Below are positions 18,494 through 25,796 of a stretch of DNA of 37,693 nt, in pieces. The stretch spans positions 1 through 37,693 of IMG/VR virus record IMGVR_UViG_3300001768_000027. One strand, written 5' to 3'. The position numbers and the translations under genes were made by a program. The notes beneath the pieces were generated by a model, which searched no databases, was not told where the DNA came from, and worked only from the letters and a program-made list of their open reading frames with translations. Every line of letters starts with the position of its first letter. The stretch's first letter is position 1. Origin of the DNA: a virus.

Positions 18494-20208
18494 AGTTCAC
18501 CGTCTGCATAAATTGAGCGTGCCCGCTTTTTCACCGGGAACAGAATCATCATTGCCAGTGCCATAATTGTGGCGACGGCAGCGTCGATTTTTTCTTTCAC
18601 TTTGGATTTGTCGGGCTTGATATTCCCGGCAGGATCAATATCGGCAACCAGATTCGCCATACACCAAAACAGCACCGGATTGGAGTATTCCATCTGCTCA
18701 TTCAGAACACGCAGCATCAGCTCTTTCATAGGGGCGGACATCGAGTTAAAGCCCTGCCCGAATTCGACCATGGGCGCGCCTTCGGCCAGCATGTCGTTTA
18801 CCAGCTGGTTGGAGTTCCAGCGGTCGAACGCCACCGCCTGCACCTGGAAGTAGCCCAGCGCGGTGCGCAGGTCCCGCTTGATGTATTCATAATCGACCGT
18901 TTCGCCCGGGGTGAGCTGCAGGTGGCCAGACACAACGAACCGCTCCAACGACTTGTCGCCCTTAGCCAGCCGCCGATCCAGCGCGCCCTGCGGCAAGTAT
19001 GCACGCACGAAGGTGCGGGTTTTTCCCTTGCGGCTGATGGTAAACGTGAGCGCGGTCATGTCTTCCACGCTGGATAAATCCAGCCCGCCCCACGCCGGTT
19101 CGCCTTTGAATTCGTCGTTGCCGTTCCACGGTGCCTGGTCGTCGTAGCCGGTTTCGCAGAGCTTGAGCCGTTCAAGGTTCATCCACTTGGCTTCACCACG
19201 CACCGCAATGTTCAGGCGCTTGGTCATAAACTCGATTCGTTCAGACGGGATTTCTTTGGCCATGCGGTACTGTTCGCGCATGTCGTCGGGGTTTACCGAC
19301 ACGCCCCAGTTGGGGTTGGCCTTGATCCACTCGCTTTCCTGATCCCATTTTTCGGGGTCGTCTACTGTGTAGATCAGGGCGAAATAACTGTCGTCTTCCA
19401 CCGCGCCTTCGAGTACGCGGGTGGCATAGTCGAGCTGATCGGCGTCCACGCTATCGGGAATAAAACCCGCCGTAGTGATAGCGATTATCAGCGGCTGCTT
19501 TCGCGCTCCACGGGCGGATTTGATAACGTCCCACACCGCACTGGTCGGGTGGGCGTGCAGTTCGTCAATCAGGCCGTAATGAACGTTCAGGCCGTCCATG
19601 CTTTTGCTGTCTTTGCTCAGCGCTTGCAGCCGGCCACGGTTGCGCGGACACACTACGCGGTCGGCGTATGGGCGCGCCAAGCTGCTGAGCTTGGGCGACT
19701 GTTCCAGCATGGCCAGCGCCGCGTCGTACAGTTCTTTGGCCTGGTCGCGCTTGGTGGCCGCAGAGTAAACACGCGGGCCACCTTCGCCATCAGCCAGCAA
19801 GCCGTAGCAGCCGACGTAGGCGATCTTGGTGGTCTTGCCGTTTTTGCGCGGCACCCGGATGTAGGCAATGCGGAACCGGCGGGTTCCGTCTTCGCGCAGC
19901 CAGCCGTAAATGTTAGCGATTTCAAAGCACTGCCAGCCCTGCAGCTCCAGCGGCAGACCAGCAAATTCGCCTTCGTACTGGCGGCAGTAGCCACTGAACC
20001 GAAACACGCGAGCGGCGGCGTTCTCATCGAAATACAGGCCACGGCTGCCAGCGGTTTCCAGATCACGAAACCAGCGATCCACCGCCAGACGAGTGAGCCG
20101 GCACACCGGAATAACGCCCGCGCGAACGTCCTCTGCGTACTGGTACGCCATGTCGAGGTACTTGCGGCCCAGATCGACCGCAGGCACCTGCTTCATCACA
20201 GCGTTCAC
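18490..20208 (-). CDS. Terminase large subunit
   Basis: A 572-residue packaging motor. The ATPase half has an adapted Walker A (VPRKNGKTTK, residues about 119-128), Walker B and catalytic Glu (YGLIDE, 211-216), and the coupling motif III (AITTAG, about 243-248). The nuclease half contains WGGLDLSSVEDMTALTF, with the first metal-binding Asp, and AFDRWNSNQLV. This is the HK97 gp2-like (Terminase_1) class, which usually packages from cos with help of an HNH protein; such a protein is encoded upstream. It starts within the last codons of the small-subunit gene (overlap of four bases). Confidence 0.95.
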   Translation of the reverse strand: MNAVMKQVPAVDLGRKYLDMAYQYAEDVRAGVIPVCRLTRLAVDRWFRDLETAGSRGLYFDENAAARVFRFSGYCRQYEGEFAGLPLELQGWQCFEIANIYGWLREDGTRRFRIAYIRVPRKNGKTTKIAYVGCYGLLADGEGGPRVYSAATKRDQAKELYDAALAMLEQSPKLSSLARPYADRVVCPRNRGRLQALSKDSKSMDGLNVHYGLIDELHAHPTSAVWDVIKSARGARKQPLIIAITTAGFIPDSVDADQLDYATRVLEGAVEDDSYFALIYTVDDPEKWDQESEWIKANPNWGVSVNPDDMREQYRMAKEIPSERIEFMTKRLNIAVRGEAKWMNLERLKLCETGYDDQAPWNGNDEFKGEPAWGGLDLSSVEDMTALTFTISRKGKTRTFVRAYLPQGALDRRLAKGDKSLERFVVSGHLQLTPGETVDYEYIKRDLRTALGYFQVQAVAFDRWNSNQLVNDMLAEGAPMVEFGQGFNSMSAPMKELMLRVLNEQMEYSNPVLFWCMANLVADIDPAGNIKPDKSKVKEKIDAAVATIMALAMMILFPVKKRARSIYADGEL

Positions 20209-20672
20209 AGGTCCAGCATCCCCTGATTGGGGTTCTCCAGTTTGATAACCTGACGGGCGCGGGGCGTCATGCCCAGCTGATTTTCCAACTTCGCCAGTTG
20301 CTCTGCCGCCTGCTTACGCAGCACGGCTTCAACCGACATTTGCCGCGCACCGGTGGCGAACACCTGAATGCTGCCCCGGCCGTTTTCTTTCTGGCATTCG
20401 CGGTTCCACTTGCGCCATTCAGCGTAAGCAACGCACCAGCGGTGAAACACGGACAGATCAATTTCAGAAATGATGCCCAGCTCCAACAGCTTGGCACCCA
20501 TATCGTCCCACAGCTCCGCCTCTTCTTTCTTCAACCCTTTGGGCTTGGCAGGCAAGCCAGCGACCACGCCCTGGTACAGATCCGCAGTGTCAGACTGCTG
20601 GGAGCCTGAAGCCGCAACGGGTGATTTTTTAGGCTCCAGCGGAATGACAGCGGCACGCTTTGCGTCAGCCAT
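20205..20672 (-). CDS. Terminase small subunit, P27 type
   Basis: About 155 residues from MADAKRAAVIPLEPKKSP. The open frame extends 19 codons upstream, but the ATG chosen follows GAGGTGA at a normal distance. The AGLPAKPKGLKKEEAELWDDMGAKLLELGIISEIDLSVFHRWCVAYAEWRK core and the C-terminal ARQVIKLENPNQ are typical of the P27-family small terminase that recognises the packaging site and recruits the large subunit. A terminator hairpin ends 18 nt upstream, and the probable cos region is just beyond it. Confidence 0.88.
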   Translation of the reverse strand: MADAKRAAVIPLEPKKSPVAASGSQQSDTADLYQGVVAGLPAKPKGLKKEEAELWDDMGAKLLELGIISEIDLSVFHRWCVAYAEWRKWNRECQKENGRGSIQVFATGARQMSVEAVLRKQAAEQLAKLENQLGMTPRARQVIKLENPNQGMLDL

Positions 20673-20690
20673 GGTCACCTCGCAGAAATA

Positions 20691-20714
20691 AAAAAAAGCC
20701 CGGAAAAACCGGGC
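20691..20714 (-). terminator. Intrinsic terminator in front of the small terminase gene
   Basis: On the minus strand GCCCGG-TTTTT-CCGGGC is followed directly by seven T. It ends transcripts coming from the lysis/HNH genes 18 nt before the small terminase start. The packaging and head genes would then need either antitermination or an unseen promoter. Confidence 0.85.
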
Positions 20715-20848
20715 ATAAAAAGGGATCAAACAATATGCTGTTTAACCCCCCCCCTAAAAATTAGATATCTCACACGGAGGGTTACCCCTTCGTTCGCGGC
20801 ATTTCAGGGTCGGAAGGATTTACACCCCCCCCCTCCCCATCACCAGAA
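20715..20848. other. Intergenic region, candidate cos / packaging site
   Basis: A 134-base gene-free stretch between the HNH gene and the small terminase gene. It holds two runs of about nine C, near 20736-20744 and 20824-20833 (G runs on the late strand), some 90 bases apart. In HK97-type phages that encode an HNH protein next to the terminase, cos lies in this interval. I cannot identify the nicking sites. The assignment is positional and the G runs are the only notable signal. Confidence 0.4.
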
Positions 20849-21226
20849 TCAGGCCCGGACCTTTTCACCAACGCGGTTGTGGCAGTCATGACACAGCGGC
20901 CGAAGGTTGCTCCACTCCCAAAACAATTCAGGGTGAGACTTAGCAGGCTTGATGTGATCGACAATCTCAGTGGCACGCACCAAACCATTGCGCTCACACT
21001 CGCAGCACAAAGGATGGCGCTTCTTATAAACAATACTCAGCTTGCGCCAGCGCTGCGTTGAGTACAGACGATCAGACTCAGCACGCCGCCGGTTATAGTC
21101 CTGCTGCCCCTGCTTACGATTAACAGCAGCGGCAGCCTTGTGTTGATCGCAGTAACCACCACGAACCAGCGCCCCGCATCCAGGATGCTTGCACAGCGTT
21201 GGAGCCTTAGCGGGCATGATCATCAT
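20849..21226 (-). CDS. HNH endonuclease associated with terminase
   Basis: A 125-residue protein. An N-terminal Cys/His cluster (LCKHPGCGALVRGGYCDQH) is followed by a basic helix (QDYNRRRAESDRLYSTQRWRKL) and the HNH core: HPLCCECERNG, ATEIVDHIKPAKSHPELFWEWSNLRPLCHDCHNRV. The His of VDHI and the Asn of WSNLRPLCHDCHN are the catalytic-site residues, and the paired Cys residues bind the structural zinc. HNH proteins beside HK97-type terminases stimulate cutting at cos. Start is uncertain: three in-frame ATGs fall within ten bases, and I keep the longest. It overlaps the end of the holin-like gene. Confidence 0.88.
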   Translation of the reverse strand: MMIMPAKAPTLCKHPGCGALVRGGYCDQHKAAAAVNRKQGQQDYNRRRAESDRLYSTQRWRKLSIVYKKRHPLCCECERNGLVRATEIVDHIKPAKSHPELFWEWSNLRPLCHDCHNRVGEKVRA

Positions 21227-21461
21227 CGCGGCGAATCATGGCAGCAGCCTGCCAATCCTTGCGCGCCTGTTCACGCTCAGCAAGATCAAGATGGCGTTGC
21301 TTGTAGTACCAGTTCACAACGAACGTAGCCGCAGCCAGGGCAACACCAATTAACCCGAATAATTCATTCATGCTGAATCCAGTCACAGCAACTGCCCCGC
21401 TCGTTCCATAAGCCGCCACGCTTGCCGCTCGCTCCATCACCACATCGTGAACACTGCTCAC
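21207..21461 (-). CDS. Holin-like protein with one transmembrane helix
   Basis: An 84-residue protein. After a polar N-terminus with AAYGTSGAVAVTGFSMNE comes a single strong membrane helix (about residues 34-52, FGLIGVALAAATFVVNWYY) and then a very charged cytoplasmic tail (KQRHLDLAEREQARKDW). This matches small phage holins that follow or precede the endolysin. It lies between the 3-TM protein and the HNH gene, overlapping both by a few bases. It probably works with the adjacent 3-TM protein to release the endolysin; which of the two is the true holin and which a regulator cannot be told from sequence. Confidence 0.75.
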   Translation of the reverse strand: MSSVHDVVMERAASVAAYGTSGAVAVTGFSMNELFGLIGVALAAATFVVNWYYKQRHLDLAEREQARKDWQAAAMIRRDDDHAR

Positions 21462-21880
21462 TTAATCCGATCCGTTTGCTTGCCATTGGCTTTATCGAAT
21501 GACCGCATGCCACCAATACCCAACATGCCAGATGTAACAACCCACAGCGCATCAGTCGGTAGCACCGGCGGAACAGCCAGGTCAGCAGGAATAACACCAA
21601 ACCCCTGAAGCAACACCCACAGCCACAGCAATAGCGGGTACAGCAGGAACTGATACACCATTGCCACAACACCAACCCAGCCAATAGTAGGCCGCCAACC
21701 GGCAACAAACAGGCTTTTATGCTGAGCTTCAGCCGCATTAACGGCCAACTGAGCCTTGGCAATATCCGCATCAATCTGCTTTTCTTGCAGCTTTAACTTC
21801 AGCCGCTCTTCATCGCTGGTGAATAAATCATCCGCAAGACTGGCCACGCCAGCCACAACCTGAGCAATACCGGCAGACAT
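21458..21880 (-). CDS. Holin of the three-TM (gene-transfer-agent type) family
   Basis: A 140-residue protein. Residues 20-52 are a charged helix (DEERLKLKLQEKQIDADIAKAQLAVNAAEAQHKS); then FVAGWRPTIGWVGVVAMVYQFLLYPLLLWLW provides tightly spaced membrane helices, and a third hydrophobic segment lies near WVVTSGMLGIGGMRSFDK. The AGWRP...G..GMRSFDK pattern is diagnostic of the 3-TM holin family found in phages and gene transfer agents. It lies directly after the endolysin gene, overlapping it by one base, and before the second holin-like gene. Confidence 0.88.
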   Translation of the reverse strand: MSAGIAQVVAGVASLADDLFTSDEERLKLKLQEKQIDADIAKAQLAVNAAEAQHKSLFVAGWRPTIGWVGVVAMVYQFLLYPLLLWLWVLLQGFGVIPADLAVPPVLPTDALWVVTSGMLGIGGMRSFDKANGKQTDRIK

Positions 21881-22395
21881 TAAGCCACTCCCTGCAACGT
21901 GCGATTAATCCAGCCCAGCAGGAACTTACTCTGCGACCGGTCGTTATTAACAATGGCCACATAACGCGCCACCTTGGCCAACGCATATTTAACGGCGAAC
22001 AACTCCGCCGGCATCGCATTAATAGCGCGAGCAGTTACAGGCCCGGCCACACCGTCAGCTGAAACACCAGCGACCACCTGAGCCAGACGAACAGCAACAC
22101 GCACACCGGCGTTTACTGCAAAATCGAAAATATCCGCCGCAACATCGTCGACCGCCAAATCATCACAGCCCGCAGGTATCCAGAAATTATCGGCATAGAA
22201 CTGCTCAACCATTTGCCGCAACTCAGGCGAATTAACCTGCCCGGCATCAATCAAACGCCAACCCGGCCAGCCGCCCCAGAAATTACGGGCAATACCGGCG
22301 AACGTCATCCCGCCACGATCACCCGCAACGGTATGCAGCACATAGCCGCCCTCATTGCGGATCATCTGATCAAACGCAGGAGAAAAGGCAGCCAT
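21880..22395 (-). CDS. Endolysin, glycoside hydrolase family 108
   Basis: About 171 residues from MAAFSPAFDQMIRNEGGYV. The open frame runs 30 codons further upstream, through the terminator hairpin, and those codons look non-genuine. The catalytic motif NEGGY with Glu15 and the AGDRGGMTFAGIARNFWGGWPG block are the signature of GH108 muramidases; the C-terminal half (ADGVAGPVTARAINAMPAE) matches the partner peptidoglycan-binding domain. No signal peptide is seen, so release must depend on the holin genes downstream. No good ribosome binding site is visible (only CGAG at a distance), which could limit early translation. Confidence 0.88.
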   Translation of the reverse strand: MAAFSPAFDQMIRNEGGYVLHTVAGDRGGMTFAGIARNFWGGWPGWRLIDAGQVNSPELRQMVEQFYADNFWIPAGCDDLAVDDVAADIFDFAVNAGVRVAVRLAQVVAGVSADGVAGPVTARAINAMPAELFAVKYALAKVARYVAIVNNDRSQSKFLLGWINRTLQGVA

Positions 22396-22407
22396 AAATA
22401 AAACTCG

Positions 22408-22431
22408 AAAAAAAGCCCGGACGAACCGGGC
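22408..22431 (-). terminator. Intrinsic terminator in front of the endolysin gene
   Basis: On the minus strand GCCCGG-TTCGT-CCGGGC is followed by seven T, ending 13 nt before the endolysin ATG. It has the same stem as the hairpin in front of the small terminase gene. A second terminator lies about 40 bases upstream, so lysis genes are doubly blocked unless antiterminated. Confidence 0.85.
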
Positions 22432-22468
22432 AAAGAGTGAGGAAGCAAGACCATCAACGTGCAGAAAC

Positions 22469-22501
22469 AAAAAAGGCCCAATCATTTCTGACCGAGCCTT
22501 T
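22469..22501 (-). terminator. Second terminator upstream of lysis genes (tR'-like)
   Basis: On the minus strand AAAGGC pairs with GCCTTT, with an inner partly wobble-paired stem (GGTCA/TGATT) and a GAAA loop, followed by further T residues. It lies just after the antiterminator gene, where lambda has the tR' terminator that Q overrides. Confidence 0.7.
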
Positions 22502-22583
22502 ACTTGTGCGCACTATCTGAAGCTAGGTTGCATTTTCCTGATTATTCCCACGTTTGCAATACTTTTTTTCAAACGTAATAAAT
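22502..22583 (-). promoter_or_regulatory. Probable late promoter / antitermination loading region
   Basis: The gap between the Q-like gene and the first late terminator. It contains a perfect 7-bp inverted repeat, ACGTTTG (22550-22556) and CAAACGT (22570-22576), separated by 13 bases with a run of seven T (A on the minus strand). Several AT-rich hexamers (TTGAAT, TTGCAA, AATAAT on the minus strand) could form a promoter, but none gives a convincing -35/-10 pair. By analogy with lambda pR' this is where the late promoter and the Q-binding site should be. Confidence 0.45.
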
Positions 22584-22946
22584 TCAAACGCAGCAGCGAA
22601 ACTCAGCAAGGGTAATATTTAATTTAGAGAATGCTGAATCACGGAGCCTGTACGCCTTACTGCTGCTCATACCCAAAGCACGACAATGCTGTATAACCGA
22701 TGAATCCAGAACGGTATAAAATTCTTTAATTACCGCCCGCTCATCCTCTGGCAGCCTGCACACAGCCCGCTCAATTTCCTCAACCTCAGCCGACCATAAA
22801 ACCCGCGAACCACGATCACCGTCACCGGAAACCAAAGCACCCAACAAATTACCGGACGACGCCAAACCAACACCACCGGCCGCAGCCTCACCCCACACAA
22901 CAAGCCGCGCATGAATATCAGCCTTACGCTCCCTACTGATACTCAT
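22584..22946 (-). CDS. Antitermination protein Q-like late regulator
   Basis: A 120-residue protein. The N-terminal half (MSISRERKADIHARLVVWGEAAAGG) and the block VEEIERAVCRLPEDERAVIKEFYTVLDSSVIQHCRALGMSSSKAYRLRDSAF are typical of the phage antitermination Q family, in which a sigma-region-4-like helix-turn-helix (ALGMSSSKAYRLRDSA) loads on RNA polymerase at the late promoter. It is the last gene of the replication operon (ATGA overlap with the helicase gene) and is followed by a promoter-like region and two terminators before the lysis genes: the lambda Q arrangement. It should switch on lysis, packaging, head and tail genes. Confidence 0.85.
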   Translation of the reverse strand: MSISRERKADIHARLVVWGEAAAGGVGLASSGNLLGALVSGDGDRGSRVLWSAEVEEIERAVCRLPEDERAVIKEFYTVLDSSVIQHCRALGMSSSKAYRLRDSAFSKLNITLAEFRCCV

Positions 22947-24319
22947 ACAAAATCCTCCCCCTCTTCTCTTTCCTGCCGCATCCCCGGCTTGTCCATTCCC
23001 TCCATCCGGTTATAGCTACCCATCCACACCAGGTAATCAGTCCCCGGCTCGCCATCACGAAGCTTTGCCGAAATAACCTCAACCTGCCCCGGATACTGCG
23101 TGTTCTCGTTGTAATATTCATCGCGGTACAAAAACTGAATAACGTCAGCATCCTGCTCAAGGCTTCCACTCATGCGCAGATCGCTCATCATTGGTCGCTT
23201 ATTCGCACGCTTCTCACAGTCGCGGTTAACCTGACTCAACCCGATAACCACGCACCCCAAATCCTTAGCAAGCTTTTTGAGAGCACGAGAAACCTGCCCA
23301 ACCCGTAACGTCTCGTTATCCGTCTTTAACGTCGATTCAACCAAGCCAATATGATCGACAATCACAAAATCCAGAGGCGTTTTACGATGCTGCCGCTTTG
23401 CCCGCGCCACCAATTCAGTAATCGGAAGACTCGCCTGGTCATCAAAAAATAACTGCCCAGCGCTTTTTGCCAACGTCGTAACAGCCGCGCCAAAACGCGA
23501 GGTCTGCTCATCAATGGCCAACACCTTGCCACTCTTCAAAAGGCCCAGCTTCACCTTGCCCTCAGCCGCCGTCATACGCTGCACCAGCTGCCGGGTGGGC
23601 ATTTCAAGACTGAACACCATGCCGTTTTTCTTCTGCACGCCCGCCATATGCCTCGCAGCGTTCAGCGCATATGCCGTTTTACCCATAGCCGGACGCCCTG
23701 CCCAAATATGAAACTCACCCGGCTGACCACCACCCAACCGATAATCAACATGCTGAAAACCCGTCAATAAGCCATGAATACCCGGATTATTTGCCACCTG
23801 ATCAATGTGATCGACCATCGCCTTTAACGCCTGTGGCAACGACAACACAGAGTTCTGCCGCTCGTGCCGCTCCGTAACGGTCAGAATCTGCTGTAACTGC
23901 GCAAGCCTGCTCTGGTGATCCGCATAACCATCATCAAGCAGGCATCGCATCATCTGCTGCGCAGCATGCAAATATGCCCGCTCAACAGAAAATTCCATCA
24001 CCAGCCGAGCATAAGCCACAGCGTTATCAACCGACGGGATATACTCAAGAAGTTGGTTCAAATACACAGCCCCGCCAACAGCATCAAGCAGCCGCATACC
24101 TCCCAAATACTCAGCAACCGTAACCACATCAATCGGAGTTCTGGCCTCAGCTAACGCCGCGCAAGCCGAATAGATTTCACGGTTACGCGCGTCGTAAAAA
24201 TGCTCGCCCAACAAACCAACAGCCTGCACATCATCAAACGCCTGCTCATCCAACAACAAAGCGCCAACAACACTCTGCTCCGCCTCCGAACTCCATAACT
24301 GCCGCTGAAAACCACTCAT
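22943..24319 (-). CDS. Replicative DNA helicase, DnaB type
   Basis: A 458-residue protein with full-length DnaB architecture. The N-terminal helical domain (SEAEQSVVGALLLDEQAFDDV) is followed by a linker and the RecA-like motor: Walker A GRPAMGKT (residues about 208-215), FSLEMPTRQLVQRM (motif H1a), Walker B FVIVDHIGL (Asp321), VVIGLSQVNRD (motif H3), and a C-terminal end with DLRMSGSLEQDADVIQFLYRDEYY (motif H4). It overlaps the initiator gene as ATGA and is the functional counterpart of the lambda P helicase-loading step: here the phage brings its own helicase rather than hijacking the host's. Confidence 0.95.
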   Translation of the reverse strand: MSGFQRQLWSSEAEQSVVGALLLDEQAFDDVQAVGLLGEHFYDARNREIYSACAALAEARTPIDVVTVAEYLGGMRLLDAVGGAVYLNQLLEYIPSVDNAVAYARLVMEFSVERAYLHAAQQMMRCLLDDGYADHQSRLAQLQQILTVTERHERQNSVLSLPQALKAMVDHIDQVANNPGIHGLLTGFQHVDYRLGGGQPGEFHIWAGRPAMGKTAYALNAARHMAGVQKKNGMVFSLEMPTRQLVQRMTAAEGKVKLGLLKSGKVLAIDEQTSRFGAAVTTLAKSAGQLFFDDQASLPITELVARAKRQHRKTPLDFVIVDHIGLVESTLKTDNETLRVGQVSRALKKLAKDLGCVVIGLSQVNRDCEKRANKRPMMSDLRMSGSLEQDADVIQFLYRDEYYNENTQYPGQVEVISAKLRDGEPGTDYLVWMGSYNRMEGMDKPGMRQEREEGEDFV

Positions 24320-25221
24320 TGCCCATTCTCGTATTTCTTATCCAGAGCCTTTAAAAAATTCTGCTTCTTCACCAACCAATGTAGATCAAACCAGTGCGTA
24401 TCATCCGCCGTTAAAATCGGGCAGCGCGTAGCCAGATACGAAAAAAACTTACGCCACCACAACAAACCAGAGGCCCGGTCGTGATACAGCGTCCGCTCAC
24501 CGCTACTGTGCTCAATACCCGCCGCCTGCTTCCAGCGATTCGCCAGGTTCCGCGCCGACTGACTCTCAGCCCACACACCACGCTTAGGCTGGCGACACTG
24601 CGGCAGTAACTCAGCCCACAACGCCAGAATCTCAGCATGAGGACAATCACCAACACCACGCCCGGCAGGTGCAGCAACCGCAGGTTCTGCACACTCTCCT
24701 TTAGGAGAGTTATTATTGTTATATTGAGGTGTGGGGTTCATGCCGTGGGGTTCCTGTGTGGCTCCTGATTCATAAGCCTTTGAATTATCAGAGGTTTCCT
24801 GTGTGGTTCCCTCCGTGGGGTTCCTGTGTGGTTCCTCATTCGAACGGACTAATACAAGGTGTGCCAATGGCAGTCGAAAAACCATGGCATCACCGATACC
24901 GCCACCCTGATTAACCCTAACAACCAAGCCCGCCGCCTCCAGACGCCGCAAAGCCGCCCTTATCTGCTCCCGCCCAAACCGCTGCGCCGCCGCCGTACTT
25001 CCACGAGCCCTATGCTCTTCCAACAACTCCGAAAACTGCTGGTAACTCACACGCCGCCGCACACCAACCAGCCCGGTACTAAAATCCATATGCCGCCGAA
25101 GCCCGCGCAAATACAAAACCTGATCCGAGTGCGGCATGTACTGCAACGCCGCGTCCTCTTCCTCATTCCACTGCCAATAAAGCCCGGAATAGCCGCCCCG
25201 GATGCTCACAACATCACCCAC
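24316..25221 (-). CDS. Replication initiator, lambda O-like, containing the origin
   Basis: About 301 residues. The open frame continues upstream to a TTG, but the GTG at 25221 follows GGGAGGG closely, so I start there; this is moderately certain. Residues about 30-125 form a winged helix (FSTGLVGVRRRVSYQQFSELLEEH, then EQIRAALRRLEAAGLVVRVNQ). A polar low-complexity linker (EEPHRNPTEGTTQETSDN to TPQYNNNNSPKGE) is encoded by the iteron DNA, exactly as in lambda O, where the origin lies within the gene. The C-terminal domain (residues about 190-300, with Trp-rich LLWWRKFFSYLATRC) probably contacts the helicase encoded next. Overlaps the helicase gene by ATGA. Confidence 0.82.
   Translation of the reverse strand: MGDVVSIRGGYSGLYWQWNEEEDAALQYMPHSDQVLYLRGLRRHMDFSTGLVGVRRRVSYQQFSELLEEHRARGSTAAAQRFGREQIRAALRRLEAAGLVVRVNQGGGIGDAMVFRLPLAHLVLVRSNEEPHRNPTEGTTQETSDNSKAYESGATQEPHGMNPTPQYNNNNSPKGECAEPAVAAPAGRGVGDCPHAEILALWAELLPQCRQPKRGVWAESQSARNLANRWKQAAGIEHSSGERTLYHDRASGLLWWRKFFSYLATRCPILTADDTHWFDLHWLVKKQNFLKALDKKYENGQ
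24693..24837. other. Predicted replication origin: iterons plus AT-rich segment
   Basis: Inside the initiator gene are at least six near-copies of a 12-mer, GTGKGGYTCCTG, at 24731, 24745, 24756, 24801, 24815 and 24826, plus a degenerate one at 24790. They are paired in two blocks of similar sequence 70 bases apart (24743-24771 and 24813-24841). Next to them is an AT-rich stretch (24711-24727) and a perfect palindrome ACTCTCC-TTTA-GGAGAGT (24693-24710). Initiator-binding repeats beside an AT-rich unwinding element within the O gene is the lambda origin design. The repeats translate into the polar linker of the protein. Confidence 0.75.
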
Positions 25222-25240
25222 AGCACCCTCCCAAAAAAAT

Positions 25241-25276
25241 CGAAAATTCCGCCGAAATTCGGCGCGAAAATTCCGC
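25241..25276. repeat. Direct repeats around a palindrome before the initiator gene
   Basis: The 12-mer CGAAAATTCCGC occurs twice (25241-25252 and 25265-25276), 24 bases apart, with the palindrome GCCGAAATTCGGC (25251-25263) in between. The cluster lies just upstream of the initiator start and after the CII-like gene. Paired direct repeats are typical of CII binding sites, and palindromes of operators; either may regulate the replication genes. Function not shown. Confidence 0.6.
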
Positions 25277-25295
25277 AAACCCCAAAACCAACACC

Positions 25296-25766
25296 CTACC
25301 CACGCATCGCAGAAACGAGCGACACCATACGGTGCTGCGCCTCAACCAGCTGGCGCTTAGCCTTGCTGATCTCCAGCCACTCCTGAGAACTGACCTTGTT
25401 ATCCGCCGTAGCGGCCTGAATGGTCGAAACAAGATTACTAAAGCGCTGCAACGTCGCCGCAAGCTCTGTCATCAGGTCGGAATCTTCCAGCTCTAACGGC
25501 TCAGTCGGCACAAAGACGCCGCCGGCAGCCTCAGCAACGGCCTGCGCCGTATGCCGCCCGCCGGTCCACTCAATCAGCATCTCGAACTGATCCAGATTCA
25601 TCGTGTGAGAACCGCGCTTGGTATCGCAGGTATAGTTTTTAACGGTCTGCGGATGGCGCACACCAATTACCTCGTGCGCCAGCGCCATGCCCTTGTGCAT
25701 CTGCTGAATATCAAAACGGATTGCAGCCCGGATAGAAGTACCCGGTTTCATAAAGTTAACGGCCAT
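25296..25766 (-). CDS. CII-like regulatory protein (CP76 family)
   Basis: A 156-residue protein. The first 65 residues (SIRAAIRFDIQQMHKGMALAHEVIGVRHPQTVKNYTCDTKRGSHTMNLDQFEMLIEWTGG) are a compact helical, helix-turn-helix-like domain. The rest is helical, with TELAATLQRFSNLVSTIQAATADNKVSSQEWLEISKAKRQLVEAQHRMVSL. This layout fits the phage regulatory CII (CP76) family. It follows cro on the same transcript and precedes the initiator, exactly the position of lambda cII. Expected role: activating lysogenic genes such as repressor or integrase. Ribosome binding site GGGGGT before the ATG. Confidence 0.75.
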   Translation of the reverse strand: MAVNFMKPGTSIRAAIRFDIQQMHKGMALAHEVIGVRHPQTVKNYTCDTKRGSHTMNLDQFEMLIEWTGGRHTAQAVAEAAGGVFVPTEPLELEDSDLMTELAATLQRFSNLVSTIQAATADNKVSSQEWLEISKAKRQLVEAQHRMVSLVSAMRG

Positions 25767-25796
25767 GCGCTACCCCCAGAAAAACATAAAACGTGG

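Noticed and set aside
22396-22485. N-terminal extension of the endolysin frame by 30 codons, possibly a signal-anchor
   Set aside because: These codons lie in the terminator hairpin and T run; the hydrophobic look comes from the T-rich DNA. The internal ATG fits the family length.
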